The notes below the pieces were generated by a model. That model worked only from the letters and a program-made list of their open reading frames with translations. It did no database searches and was not told where the DNA came from. A DNA stretch of 64,000 nucleotides, taken from Bacillus sp. FJAT-52991 (GTDB lineage: Bacteria; Bacillota; Bacilli; Bacillales; Domibacillaceae). The stretch lies in assembly GCF_037201805.1 (NCBI RefSeq), contig NZ_CP147404.1, positions 534,501 to 598,500 on the forward strand, in the 5' to 3' direction. The position numbers were made by a program, and so were the translations under genes. Each line of letters opens with the position of its first letter. The stretch's first letter is position 1. Positions 8,957 to 18,143 of the stretch are shown here, in pieces.

Positions 8957-9664
8957 GTGAGCCTTTCGAAGATATTGGTGGCCGAAGATGACAAGGAAAT
9001 TAGTCATTTAGTTCAGAGAACGCTGCAAAATGAAGGATATGAAACAGAAGTGGTTGATAATGGGGAAGATGCGCTGAATTGTATTAAAAGTTTTCAATAT
9101 GATTTGATCATCTTGGATATAATGCTGCCTAAAATAGATGGATTAGAGGTATTGCAGAACATCAGGCAGCATAAAAATACACCCGTAATGATTTTAAGTG
9201 CCAAAGGGGGAGAACAGGATAAAGTGTTGGGGTTAGGGCTTGGAGCTGATGATTATATTTCTAAGCCTTTTTTTATTGGCGAGCTTCTGGCAAGAGTGAG
9301 AGCCCAGCTTAGACGTTATCTTTATTTAAATGAAACAAAGAAAGAAGACTCCCAAAAAATTCTTAAATATGATGATTTAGAATTGAACCGAGATACATAT
9401 TCAGTAGCAATTAAAAATGAAAAGATTGCGTTAACGGCTAAGGAATTTGCCATTTTAGAGCTTCTGTTTACACATCCTGCGAAGGTATTCAGTAAATCAC
9501 AAATCTTTTCACATATTTGGAAAGAGGATTTTCATACTGATGATAATACTGTAATGGTTCATATTAACCGTCTACGTAATAAAATTGAAGCGGATCCTTC
9601 CACTCCAAAATATATACAGACTGTATGGGGGATAGGCTACCGGTTCGCAGGTGAAGAGAAATGA
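8957..9664 (+). CDS. OmpR-family response regulator
   Basis: DNA-binding regulator with an N-terminal receiver (acidic DD at 11-12, phospho-acceptor D54 in ILDIMLP, conserved Lys in ISKPF). A C-terminal winged helix ends in the canonical VWGIGYRF. A GAGGTGA site five bases upstream supports the GTG at 8957 rather than 8948. The stop overlaps the histidine kinase start by four bases, so the two make a two-component pair. It lies directly behind an ABC exporter, so it probably controls that exporter and perhaps the second ABC pair at 10881. Confidence 0.87.
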   Translation: MSLSKILVAEDDKEISHLVQRTLQNEGYETEVVDNGEDALNCIKSFQYDLIILDIMLPKIDGLEVLQNIRQHKNTPVMILSAKGGEQDKVLGLGLGADDYISKPFFIGELLARVRAQLRRYLYLNETKKEDSQKILKYDDLELNRDTYSVAIKNEKIALTAKEFAILELLFTHPAKVFSKSQIFSHIWKEDFHTDDNTVMVHINRLRNKIEADPSTPKYIQTVWGIGYRFAGEEK

Positions 9665-10599
9665 TGTGGGCCATCATACTATTGTTGATACTTATTATTC
9701 TAGTATTAATTTATGATAAATTTGCCATTAACAAACAGATCATTAAAACCCAAAGAGATATAGAGGAAGCTATATTTAACGACTCCATTACACATTTACG
9801 CGTTCACTATTCGAACTCTCAATTAAGAAGTCTTATAGATTCAATGAATCAGTTTATGGAAAAGTATCAGAATAACAAAGAAAGAACGAATTTTCTTGAA
9901 CTAGAAAGAAAGAAAATGATTACAAATATCTCACATGATATTAGGACCCCTCTAACCTCTATATTAGGATATATGGAGGTTATTTACAGGGAAAACAGCA
10001 GCATGAGTGAAGAAGAACGATTGAAATATCTTGAAGTTGTTTATCAGAAAGCACAGAAGTTAACGGCCATCACTGAATCTTTTTTTGAGCTATCACAGCT
10101 GGAGGCTGGGGAGATACAGATTAGACCGAAAAGAGAAAATATTGTGGACATCATCCAAGATGTTTTTGTATCTTTTTTTGTTGAATTTGAAAAAATCGGC
10201 TTGACTCCAGTGATAAATTTGCCTGATCAACCTTTATATGTAAGGTGTGACAAAGAGGCTGTTGAGAGAATCTTAAATAATCTAATCCAAAATGCACTTA
10301 AATACGGATCTGGGGGAAAAGTGATTGGTGTGCAGGTACAGCGTATTGATAATTGCTGCTGGATTGAGATTTGGGACAAGGGAGAAGGCATTTTGGAAAA
10401 GGATCTGCCTTATGTCTTTAATCGGCTGTTTCAGTCTGGAAGATCTCGTAGTAATACAGGAAACGGACTAGGCCTCTCTATCTCGAAGAAATTAGTAGAA
10501 AAACAAAAAGGACAAATTAGAGTAACAAGCAAGCCTTATGAAAAAACGAGTTTTTCATTCTCATTATTGGCTGATGACGAGAATGAAGAAAATGCTTAG
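9661..10599 (+). CDS. Sensor histidine kinase, short N-terminal anchor
   Basis: A 312-residue kinase with a single N-terminal membrane segment (residues 2-18) and no extracellular domain. The HisKA box is NISHDIRTPL with phospho-His about H92. An HATPase domain follows with an N-box (NNLIQNALKYG), G1 (DKGEGI) and G2 (GNGLGLSI). Lack of a sensory loop is typical of kinases that sense through a partner ABC permease (BceS type) or inside the membrane. It is coupled by ATGA overlap to the response regulator. Confidence 0.87.
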   Translation: MMWAIILLLILIILVLIYDKFAINKQIIKTQRDIEEAIFNDSITHLRVHYSNSQLRSLIDSMNQFMEKYQNNKERTNFLELERKKMITNISHDIRTPLTSILGYMEVIYRENSSMSEEERLKYLEVVYQKAQKLTAITESFFELSQLEAGEIQIRPKRENIVDIIQDVFVSFFVEFEKIGLTPVINLPDQPLYVRCDKEAVERILNNLIQNALKYGSGGKVIGVQVQRIDNCCWIEIWDKGEGILEKDLPYVFNRLFQSGRSRSNTGNGLGLSISKKLVEKQKGQIRVTSKPYEKTSFSFSLLADDENEENA

Positions 10600-10622
10600 A
10601 AACACTTTTCAAATATATAAAT

Positions 10623-10838
10623 ATTTATCCCGCATTAACGGGCTGTAAGACCCCCACCGCAACACGGTAGAAGAAGTGTTGCGGTGGGGGGGGCAACAGC
10701 CCGTAAACGCCCGATCCGTTCGGGCCTGAACGATGCAGGTTACAAAGGCGTTGCAACAGGACGTTGCGCTCTTAGCCTTTGTTCCTCTTTTAATCAGTGG
10801 GAGATGAAGAAAACCCCCACTGATTGAAGTTTCACTTT
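10623..10838 (+). mobile_element. IS200/IS605-type palindromic element, copy A (no transposase)
   Basis: A roughly 216-bp non-coding element starts with ATTTATCCCGCATTAACGGG and ends with GAAGTTTCAC. It contains a 15-bp perfect hairpin CCCCCACCGCAACAC/GTGTTGCGGTGGGGG, a CCCGATCCG/TTCGGG hairpin, a CAAAGGC/GCCTTTG pairing and a right-end hairpin ATCAGTGGG...CCCCCACTGAT. The same element lies inverted at 36691-36910, and a shorter copy is at 46163-46309. Subterminal palindromes with no inverted terminal repeats are the hallmark of IS200/IS605 ends. It carries no tnpA or tnpB and sits between the histidine kinase and the second ABC pair. Confidence 0.65.
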
Positions 10839-10880
10839 ACTCTTTTGTAGGTGGGTTTCACTAGTAAAAGGAGGAGGAAA

Positions 10881-11813
10881 ATGGACTATGTATTAAGGAC
10901 ATTTGGTCTAACCAAAATTTATCAGGATAAACATGTTGTACAGAATATTAATATGACTATAAAAAAGGGAGAGATATACGGATTAATAGGGAAAAATGGA
11001 GCAGGTAAAACAACAACTTTACGAATGATCTTGAATTTAATTAATCCATCCAGCGGAAAGGTTGAACTGTTCGGAAAAAATCCTGCTAAAAACCAATCGA
11101 TCTTTGAGAAAATAGGATCATTCATCTGTCATTCTAATTTTTATCATAACCTTACAGCAGAGGAAAATCTTGAAATACACCGCCGGCTTATGGGGGTTGT
11201 TTCAAAAAAACGTACGGAAGAAATGCTGAAGAAAGTGAATCTCATGCAATATAAAGATAAAAAGGTGGAGGATTTTTCTGTTGGGATGAAGCAAAGGCTA
11301 GGAATTGCTAGATCGATGCTGCATTACCCTGAATTCCTTATTTTAGATGAACCAACGAATGGGCTAGATCCTCAAGTAGTGAAAGATTTAAGACAGACCT
11401 TGATTCAATTGGCAAATGATTATGAAGTAGCCATCTTGCTTTCGAGCCATATTTTATCTGAGGTTGATTATTTATCCAATGTTCTTGGAATCATTCATGA
11501 AGGTCATTTAATTGAAGAATTAAATTATGAAGCTTTGCAAGAAAAGAAGAAGAGATATTTGCAGTTATCCGTAAATGATGTGAAAAAGGCTTCGTTCATT
11601 CTTGAGACAGAGTTAAACATTTCAGACTATATCATTTGCGATGGAGGAATTATTAAAGTTTACAATAAGATGGATTCAGCTGAACTGAATACAAAAATGG
11701 TTGAAAGTTCTGTGGAAGTATACGAAATGATAAATGCGCATGACTCGCTTGAGAATTACTTTTTATCGATCACAGAGGAGGGGGATCTTATTGATCACTA
11801 TCCTGCAAACTGA
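10881..11813 (+). CDS. ABC transporter ATP-binding protein
   Basis: About 310 residues. Walker A GKNGAGKTT, signature FSVGMKQRLG, Walker B LILDEPTNGLDP and switch LLSSHILSEV are all present. The start ATG at 10881 follows AAAGGAGGAGG. It is related to the ATPases at 6378 and 25288 but clearly distinct. It overlaps the following permease by 23 bases. The palindromic element just upstream separates it from the two-component pair, so it may have its own promoter or rely on readthrough. Confidence 0.85.
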   Translation: MDYVLRTFGLTKIYQDKHVVQNINMTIKKGEIYGLIGKNGAGKTTTLRMILNLINPSSGKVELFGKNPAKNQSIFEKIGSFICHSNFYHNLTAEENLEIHRRLMGVVSKKRTEEMLKKVNLMQYKDKKVEDFSVGMKQRLGIARSMLHYPEFLILDEPTNGLDPQVVKDLRQTLIQLANDYEVAILLSSHILSEVDYLSNVLGIIHEGHLIEELNYEALQEKKKRYLQLSVNDVKKASFILETELNISDYIICDGGIIKVYNKMDSAELNTKMVESSVEVYEMINAHDSLENYFLSITEEGDLIDHYPAN

Positions 11814-12537
11814 ATTATTGAAATTGCGCAGGACGATGGTTCAATGGATGGGTATATGTGTCATTATTATACCTATTGTCTTTAATTTCATATATGTTAT
11901 TCTTTCAAGCATTATGGGCAATACTACTTTTAATTGGGGCACGGCATTAATATATGCGAACTTTTTGCTGACTGTTCTTATAGCGCCAATCTTCTATGCG
12001 GGTATAGCCAGTTATATATTTTCAAGAGAATATCGTGAAGGAACCGCGGAAGCTCATTTTACCTATCCATATAAGAGAACTTCCTTCTTTATAGGGAAAA
12101 TGATGATTATTTTCCTTTTTATCATACTATCCTGTTTCATAATCTTTAGTGTGAATCTTATCATATGCCTTTTTTTTGCTGATGTTCCTCCGCCACCGCT
12201 ATTCATAAAAACTGGGATCTTGGATAGTATAAAGATTTCAGCCACTCAATGTGCACTGGTTTGCATCACTATATTGGCCAGCATTGCCTTTAGAAATATA
12301 GTGGCAGGAATCCTTACGGCGGTAATTGGCTGTGCTACTGCTATAGCCATGCTCTTTTCAGCAGTAGGAGATTGGCAGCTGCTTAACCCCTACTTTTTTA
12401 GCATGGTTGTAACGGATATACAAAATTATGAGCAGGGCTATATTTATTTAGGTATGGGGGCAATAATTATAGTAGGAGTTTTGGCTTTTCTAAGTGCGCT
12501 GCATCTTTACAAAAATAATGATATTACAAATAAATAA
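11791..12537 (+). CDS. ABC-2 type permease
   Basis: About 248 residues and six hydrophobic segments. TTG at 11791 is favoured by GAGGAGGGGG six bases upstream. It begins LITILQTELLKLRRT, a typical ABC-2 amphipathic start, and has SREYREGTAEAHFTYP after helix two. It overlaps the end of the ATPase gene, giving a tightly coupled pair. Substrate unknown; context suggests antimicrobial peptide resistance. Confidence 0.78.
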   Translation: MITILQTELLKLRRTMVQWMGICVIIIPIVFNFIYVILSSIMGNTTFNWGTALIYANFLLTVLIAPIFYAGIASYIFSREYREGTAEAHFTYPYKRTSFFIGKMMIIFLFIILSCFIIFSVNLIICLFFADVPPPPLFIKTGILDSIKISATQCALVCITILASIAFRNIVAGILTAVIGCATAIAMLFSAVGDWQLLNPYFFSMVVTDIQNYEQGYIYLGMGAIIIVGVLAFLSALHLYKNNDITNK

Positions 12538-12640
12538 TGTTTATGCGATAAGAAATTCATTCATTTGAATCCCTTTTCATTCAAAAAATTTAACATTAAG
12601 TTTGGGAACGCTTACTATAAATAGTGACAAACCAAGGTCT

Positions 12641-12680
12641 CAATCCTTGCAAGAAGCTAGGTTAAGGATTTGATTTTTGT
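12641..12680 (+). terminator. Possible terminator after the ABC pair
   Basis: CAATCCTT pairs with AAGGATTTG around a 17-base loop and is followed by ATTTTTG. The stem is short. Confidence 0.4.
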
Positions 12681-12760
12681 TGTTCCTAGAACTTTGTGGG
12701 CGGAATTCTCCCTTTCCATCAGCTGTTAAATAGCTTATAATGGTGATGTTTTAATGTATC

Positions 12761-12820
12761 AATAATAATGCTATACTATAAGTAATAATGCTATACTATA
12801 AACAATAATGTTATACTATA
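12761..12820 (+). repeat. Three tandem 20-bp repeats with -10-like boxes
   Basis: Three consecutive units of the form A-x-TAATAATGCTATACTATA differ only in the first bases and one C/T. Each carries TATACT/TATACTATA, which resembles a -10 element or an A/T-rich operator. They lie 112-171 bases upstream of mqo. Confidence 0.75.
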
Positions 12821-12931
12821 ATTAGGTTATAATTGATGCGGAAAAGGTGTGTGACTAGTTCGCGCCCCGGCTTGCTGTGACGTCTAAGTAGGAGCGCCTA
12901 CATCCTTTCTGCAAATCTTTAGGGGATAAGG

Positions 12932-14449
12932 ATGAGAAAGATGAGCAACAGAGAGATTAAATCAGATGTTATCTTAATTGGTGCTGGAATCATGAGTGCT
13001 ACTTTAGGGACACTTCTGAAAGAATTAGTACCGGACTGGAAAATTACAGTATTTGAGAAGCTCGAAAAAGCAGGGGAGGAAAGCTCTAACGAATGGAATA
13101 ATGCGGGAACGGGGCATGCTGCACTGTGCGAGCTGAACTACACTTCTGAAAAACCAGACGGATCTATAAATATTAGCAAAGCTATAAAAGTTAATGAACA
13201 GTTTCAAGAGTCAATGCAGTTTTGGTCTTATCTTGTAAACAGTAATCTGATACGTAATCCGCAAGACTTTATTATGCCATTACCTCATATGAGTATGGTA
13301 CAAGGGGAAGACAATGTAAAGTTTTTAAAGAAACGTTTTGAAGCGATGACCAACAATCCTTTATTCAAAGGGATGGAATTTTCTGATGACCCGGAAACAC
13401 TGAAAAAATGGATTCCGCTTATTATGGAAGACCGTCCAGCGGATGAGCATATAGCGGCAACAAAAATCGACTCTGGAACGGATGTCAACTTTGGTGCTTT
13501 AACGCGTATGTTATTTGACCACTTACAAACTCAAAACGTCGATGTCGAGTACAAACATAATGTTGAAAGCATTAAACGTAATAAAGATGGCTCATGGGCA
13601 TTCAAAGTGCATGATCTCGATGGCTGTAAAATGGAATACCATACGGCGAAATTTGTCTTTCTTGGAGCTGGGGGAGGAAGCCTGCATTTACTACAACAAT
13701 CAGGTATTCCTGAAGGGAAACACATTGGTGGATTCCCGATTAGCGGATTATTTATGGTATGTAAAAATCAAGAAGTTGTTGAGCAACATCATGCAAAAGT
13801 ATACGGAAAAGCTAAAGTTGGTGCTCCACCGATGTCTGTTCCGCATCTTGACACACGATATATCGATAACAAAAAATCATTGCTATTTGGACCGTTCGCC
13901 GGCTTCTCACCTAAGTTCTTAAAAACAGGTTCAAATATGGATTTAATCTTTTCTGTAAAGCCGCATAATATTACAACGTTATTGGCGGCAGGAGTTAAAG
14001 AGATGGCATTGACAAAATACCTGATCCAACAACTTATGTTATCGAAAGAACAGCGTATGGAAGAGTTACGTGAGTTTATCCCGACAGCTAAGAGCGAGGA
14101 GTGGGATATTGTAGTAGCTGGTCAACGTGTACAAGTTATTAAAGATACTGAAGCTGGTGGCAAAGGAACGCTTCAATTTGGTACGGAAGTGGTTAGTGCC
14201 GCTGATGGTTCGATAGCAGCATTGCTCGGCGCTTCTCCAGGTGCTTCTACTGCCGTTCCCGTCATGCTTGAGGTAATAAAAAAATGCTTCCCAGAACACA
14301 TAAAAGAGTGGGAACCGAAAATTAAAGAAATGATTCCGTCTTATGGCATGTCACTAAGAGAACACCCAGAGCTGATTGACGAAATTCATACTTCAACAGC
14401 GCAGGCGCTTGGTCTAAGTCAAAACTTGCCGTTACAGACAGCAGACTAA
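12932..14449 (+). CDS. mqo: Malate:quinone oxidoreductase
   Basis: A 505-residue FAD-dependent peripheral membrane enzyme that oxidises L-malate to oxaloacetate and passes electrons to quinone. It has the N-terminal dinucleotide-binding motif [10 protein letters not shown] near residue 17, the family signature [19 protein letters not shown] near 54-72 and GGFPISGLF in the middle. Its length matches the Mqo family. The ATG at 12932 follows AGGGGATAAGG; the ATG at 12941 is an alternative. It is monocistronic, with a repeat-rich leader that may carry its regulation. Confidence 0.9.
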   Translation: MRKMSNREIKSDVILIGAGIMSATLGTLLKELVPDWKITVFEKLEKAGEESSNEWNNAGTGHAALCELNYTSEKPDGSINISKAIKVNEQFQESMQFWSYLVNSNLIRNPQDFIMPLPHMSMVQGEDNVKFLKKRFEAMTNNPLFKGMEFSDDPETLKKWIPLIMEDRPADEHIAATKIDSGTDVNFGALTRMLFDHLQTQNVDVEYKHNVESIKRNKDGSWAFKVHDLDGCKMEYHTAKFVFLGAGGGSLHLLQQSGIPEGKHIGGFPISGLFMVCKNQEVVEQHHAKVYGKAKVGAPPMSVPHLDTRYIDNKKSLLFGPFAGFSPKFLKTGSNMDLIFSVKPHNITTLLAAGVKEMALTKYLIQQLMLSKEQRMEELREFIPTAKSEEWDIVVAGQRVQVIKDTEAGGKGTLQFGTEVVSAADGSIAALLGASPGASTAVPVMLEVIKKCFPEHIKEWEPKIKEMIPSYGMSLREHPELIDEIHTSTAQALGLSQNLPLQTAD

Positions 14450-14557
14450 AGCGCATAATAAGTAGGTGCAAATTTTTGCAGCTATAACCTAAAATGTAAC
14501 GACTTAAAGATTAACCATATATTATCATGGAATACGCGTTCTAATATTCCATTGAAA

Positions 14558-14592
14558 AAGGACTTCCTACTTTTTGTAGGAAGTCTTTTTTC
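14558..14592 (+). terminator. Intrinsic terminator after mqo
   Basis: AGGACTTCCTAC/GTAGGAAGTCTT stem with a TTTTT loop and a following T-run. Confidence 0.8.
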
Positions 14593-14604
14593 TATTTTGA
14601 GGGA

Positions 14605-14644
14605 GGACAAAAACGAGAGCCGACACTAGCTTCTAGTGCCGGCT
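14605..14644 (-). terminator. Terminator of the ECF S-component gene
   Basis: Read on the minus strand, AGCCGGCACTAG pairs with CTAGTGTCGGCT and is followed by CTCGTTTTTG. Confidence 0.6.
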
Positions 14645-14704
14645 GCGCTTTCTCTATTTGTTTATCAGCTCTGGAGATACCTAGAGATCGTTCCGGAATG
14701 ATCT

Positions 14705-15235
14705 CTATCTAGCAATTTTCTTTAAGCGTCCCGCCAGTGGTAAGACAATGATACCGGCGAGTACGACTTGCATGACGTTTCCAGGGATGGAGCCGAATGG
14801 CTGTATCCAGTTGCCATAAAGGATTACTTCAGCAAAATAGTAGCCCACGACTTTTATTATCAGTGCAGCAACAATGGCCAATGTGTGAACGACCACTCTT
14901 TTGCCGGACATTTTTTCAGATATAAGACCAGCTGTGTAGCCCATTGCGCCTACGATGACGAATGTAAACGGTGCCCATACTGCCCAGCCGGAGAGAAAAT
15001 CGAATAAAGCCATTCCGAAGGCGCCTGCGATGGCTCCCGTTTTTCTGCCGTAAACGAACGCTGCTATAAAGAGAGGCACATTCCCGAGATGGATAAGGCC
15101 TCCGTTACCCATGATAGGAAGCCTGATGTTGATGAACATGGTCGCTACAAGGGTCAATGTGATAAAAAGGGCATTGATGACGAGGGTTCTTGTTTTCGCC
15201 TTAGCTGCACCTGTCGATGAGAGTGTTGAATCCAT
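14705..15235 (-). CDS. ECF transporter S component (riboflavin-type family PF07155)
   Basis: A 176-residue membrane protein with five to six hydrophobic helices. It is the substrate-binding subunit of an energy-coupling-factor vitamin transporter, working with a shared EcfAAT module encoded elsewhere. The segment RLPIMGNGGLIHLGNVPLF, with the following GRKTGAIAGAFGMALFD, is the signature of this S-component family. GAGGTT seven bases upstream sets the ATG at 15235. The vitamin cannot be read from sequence. No riboswitch was recognised upstream, only a palindromic repeat at 15327-15395. Confidence 0.8.
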   Translation of the reverse strand: MDSTLSSTGAAKAKTRTLVINALFITLTLVATMFINIRLPIMGNGGLIHLGNVPLFIAAFVYGRKTGAIAGAFGMALFDFLSGWAVWAPFTFVIVGAMGYTAGLISEKMSGKRVVVHTLAIVAALIIKVVGYYFAEVILYGNWIQPFGSIPGNVMQVVLAGIIVLPLAGRLKKIAR

Positions 15236-15326
15236 GCGATAACCTCTTTCTTTTTTACATACTATCATACTCTGAATCAGACACTTAATAAATACCTAAT
15301 GCTATTTATTTACGCAGGTAATATGA

Positions 15327-15395
15327 GTGCCTGTCACCATCCAAATAATGTCGAACTTTCTTTGACATTATTCAGGCTGTAATAGGTATCTGTGT
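15327..15395. repeat. Nested imperfect palindrome (GTGCCTGTCACC type)
   Basis: Outer arms GTGCCTGTCACC and GGTATCTGTGT enclose inner arms AATAATGTCGAA and TTTGACATTATT. The arrangement looks like a small degenerate palindromic repeat inserted between two divergent genes. It could fold in RNA on either strand and lies about 100 bases upstream of the ECF S-component gene. Confidence 0.5.
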
Positions 15396-15526
15396 TATTG
15401 TAAGTATTTTGAATGTATAGGATAATTTAAGAGGTCGGTTCCAAGGGTCGAAAGAGAATAGCTTTATCGTATGAAATCCAAAACACTTTCACAGTAGAAT
15501 TTATATAAAGAAAGGTTGGGAAGGGT

Positions 15527-16462
15527 ATGAAAAAAATGTTACAAGATTTCCTTGTTGTAGATGCGGATGCACGAAATGAGATGAAAAATGATTTAATGAT
15601 TGCTGTTCAGAAGAAAGAAACTGCAGAAGAGGTCGTTGCTTTTTTTGAGAACTATTTGATAAATGTGAGACAAGATATCGGTGAAAGTGGATTTTATCGA
15701 ACAGTTAGTGACTCAGAGTTGCTTTCTGAGATGTTAGAAGTACTTTATGAATGCTTAAACACAGAGATTAATGTTGAATCTATTATTCCGGAAGTCTCCT
15801 CTTTTCTCTGTATCGACAAACGTGAAACGGATAAAACAAAAGGGGAATTATATCTTCAGTATCGTGTTACCGCTTTTTTAGATGAAGTTATTCGTATGGG
15901 AGAGTCTTTACCGAAAGAAGTTATCGACCGAATCCTTGCTTCGGAACGTTATTATAGTGACAAGCAAACGGAAGAATTCGTATGTAGTATATATTGGAGA
16001 CTTGCTGAGAGAGGTGTAGATATCTCATGTAAAATTAGTTCTCTTATCACGCGGCTTCATAATAGGGAAACATCCGTATTAGCGAATAATGCACTTTCAG
16101 CTCTTTGGGCTGCGATAAAAGGAGGATATTTTGATTCAGTCATACCAAATAGCAATAAAACGTATCGTGTAAATCTATGGAGATTAGTCACTACTTGTGT
16201 TGGGATACTTACATCAAAGGATGATGAAGTCCTTCGATTAGGCTCTGTTGGTTGCCTAATTGAAACGGCTAGAACGTATCCCGAAACAAAGAGTCTCATT
16301 TTAGAATGTATGGAAAAGTGGGGGATTAAAGAACCGAAACGACCAAGAACGGATGTAAATCGTGATGTACTAGTTCTTTATTCACTTTGCAAAGATCACC
16401 CAGGAACAACCTGTTTACCTGAGCGCTATCAAATTACGAAAAAAGGGATTATGATTCAATAG
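15527..16462 (+). CDS. Hypothetical protein, all-helical
   Basis: A 311-residue protein that I do not recognise. It is rich in amphipathic helices with no signal peptide or membrane segment. The middle and C-terminal parts (ALSALWAAIKGGYFDSV, LGSVGCLIETARTYPE) look like irregular HEAT/ARM-type repeats. A good RBS (GAAAGGTTGGGAAGGG) precedes the ATG. It stands alone, and no function can be assigned. Confidence 0.65.
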   Translation: MKKMLQDFLVVDADARNEMKNDLMIAVQKKETAEEVVAFFENYLINVRQDIGESGFYRTVSDSELLSEMLEVLYECLNTEINVESIIPEVSSFLCIDKRETDKTKGELYLQYRVTAFLDEVIRMGESLPKEVIDRILASERYYSDKQTEEFVCSIYWRLAERGVDISCKISSLITRLHNRETSVLANNALSALWAAIKGGYFDSVIPNSNKTYRVNLWRLVTTCVGILTSKDDEVLRLGSVGCLIETARTYPETKSLILECMEKWGIKEPKRPRTDVNRDVLVLYSLCKDHPGTTCLPERYQITKKGIMIQ

Positions 16463-16611
16463 ATGGATATTCACATATATCAGAAACGAAAGTTAGGGTT
16501 TTACATATTTCAACTATTATTATGAAACGTGTCCAATAATCATCTCTTGACACCCTTATAACAGCTTAAATTGTGTGATACACCACCATTGATAGAGGGA
16601 GGATAAGATAA

Positions 16612-17157
16612 ATGGAAAGTTATAGTATGGAATCACATTTTCAAACAATCACCGATCAGAGAATTACTTTTTCTAATGAAATGAATAATCATCTTGATCA
16701 CCCTTGGATAAGACCTTATAAAGAAAAATGGTCAATAGGTGAAACTTATTATCACTTGTATTTAATGGTTAAAAGGATTAGACAGTTAAATTCAGTTTAT
16801 ATTCCTTTGATGACTCCTGTTGCAAGTATTCGAAAGAAAAAAACATTTAAAACGAAAAGTGAAGATGTTTTTAAAGCATTTGAACAAAAGCATAAAAGAG
16901 CAATGAAGGCTCCTTTTCTCTTAATGCCACCAAAAGAATTAGATAAAAGTTATACATTTAGGAATTTGGAACAAATGCTGGAATCAGAGACAGAAAAATT
17001 AAAGAAATTAGTAGATCAAATGGATGAAAGAGTAGCTGGTCAGATTTATTACCCTGATCCATACGCACATTATCCTAATTTAATTCAAAGTATTCATTTA
17101 ATAGCGATTCATGAGAAGCATCACTTTGAAATTACGAAGAAATACTTTAATTTATAA
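16612..17157 (+). CDS. DinB family protein
   Basis: A 181-residue four-helix DinB/YfiT-like protein. Potential metal ligands are visible in KWSIGETYYHLYLM (first His) and IAIHEKHHFE near the C-terminus, the usual His triad of the fold. Members are thiol-dependent or metal-dependent enzymes with varied roles; no specific substrate can be inferred. GGGAGGATAAG precedes the ATG. Confidence 0.78.
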   Translation: MESYSMESHFQTITDQRITFSNEMNNHLDHPWIRPYKEKWSIGETYYHLYLMVKRIRQLNSVYIPLMTPVASIRKKKTFKTKSEDVFKAFEQKHKRAMKAPFLLMPPKELDKSYTFRNLEQMLESETEKLKKLVDQMDERVAGQIYYPDPYAHYPNLIQSIHLIAIHEKHHFEITKKYFNL

Positions 17158-17186
17158 TTTGATAAAAAGTTCAGAAAAGGTGAAAT

Positions 17187-17519
17187 ATGATTTATACGGT
17201 AAGTTTATTCATTCTTGCAGGAATTGCCGAAATTGGTGGAGGATATTTGGTCTGGCTATGGTTACGTGAGGGGAAGCCGTATTGGTATGGAATAATAGGC
17301 GGTATTATTTTGGTTTTATACGGAATAATCCCCACTCTGCAAAATTTCCCTTCATTCGGAAGAGTCTATGCCGCCTATGGTGGAGTGTTTATTATTATTT
17401 CAGTGTTGTGGGGATGGGGAGTCGATAAAAAAACTCCTGATACTTACGATTGGATAGGTGCAGTCATTTGTTTAATTGGGGTTTCAATCATGCTTTGGGG
17501 GCCAAGGCATTCGATTTGA
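17187..17519 (+). CDS. ynfA: YnfA family (UPF0060) membrane protein
   Basis: A 110-residue protein with four transmembrane helices and the family motifs [13 protein letters not shown] near the N-terminus and [13 protein letters not shown] in the middle. It resembles small multidrug resistance proteins in size, though transport has not been settled for the family. Length and motifs match UPF0060 exactly. A terminator follows. Confidence 0.9.
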   Translation: MIYTVSLFILAGIAEIGGGYLVWLWLREGKPYWYGIIGGIILVLYGIIPTLQNFPSFGRVYAAYGGVFIIISVLWGWGVDKKTPDTYDWIGAVICLIGVSIMLWGPRHSI

Positions 17520-17529
17520 TAGATGATGA

Positions 17530-17556
17530 AAGAGCAGGTGATTCCTGCTCTGTTTG
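17530..17556 (+). terminator. Terminator after ynfA
   Basis: AGAGCAGG/CCTGCTCT stem with a five-base loop followed by GTTT. Confidence 0.6.
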
Positions 17557-17572
17557 AAAGATTACTCGTCTC

Positions 17573-17658
17573 TGCCATCACACTCCTTGGGATAAAGCTC
17601 AGCCTGTAAAAGTCCCCCAAAGATACACTTAGACAATTACAGGCTGAGTATGATGGCA
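17573..17658. repeat. Long two-part hairpin
   Basis: Outer arms TGCCATCA/TGATGGCA (8 bp) and inner arms CTCAGCCTGTAA/TTACAGGCTGAG (12 bp) are both perfect, separated by asymmetric internal spacers. There is no T-run, so it is not an ordinary terminator. It could be the relic of a mobile element end or a structured RNA. Confidence 0.5.
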
Positions 17659-18143
17659 ACAAACGTGTGGAGAAGGTTCAAATTAATCACCTCTTGTAAA
17701 TCGTTTTCTTTTACTATATAGAAAAGGCTTTATTTGAAGAACTGATCAGGCTATTCTCCGCCATTATCTAATATCTATGACACTGAAAAAATAAGGGGAT
17801 AGTTATTTGAATTAGTACTCCTCTAACTTCTGTTATATAACTATCCCAATAGTCCTCAATCTTTACATCTCTCTTCTAAAATCAATATGTGGATTTTTAA
17901 TTTCAAACATCATTTTGGTTCTTACAACGAACTGTGGCTTCTCTTTGCATCAGGATCAAACCCCAATTTAAAATCGAATAAAATAGGCGGTAGCATTAGT
18001 AACAATACCCAAACAGAATTCATATTTTGTTGAGGAAAGCTTTCGAATTATTGGTTGAGTCGCTTGTTGCAAAGTTGTTTTCGTTCGGATTCCTTTTTAT
18101 GTTGTTGAAACAACTTATTAATTAAAATACGGAGGAATGAAAT
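17659..18143. other. Upstream region of the TOMM precursor gene
   Basis: No gene is supported in these 485 bases. An inverted repeat (GGGATAGTTAT at 17796 and ATAACTATCCC at 17837) and a small GTTGTTGAAACAAC hairpin just before the precursor RBS are visible. The promoter of the peptide cluster must lie here, but I could not fix its -35/-10 boxes with confidence. Confidence 0.4.

Larger units (their letters stand above)
12538..12931. other. Leader region of mqo
   Basis: These 394 bases contain a possible terminator (12641-12680), three tandem 20-bp A/T-rich repeats (12761-12820) and a GC-richer segment with the small palindrome TAGGAGCGCCTA before the mqo ribosome binding site. No coding sequence is supported. 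Confidence 0.5.
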
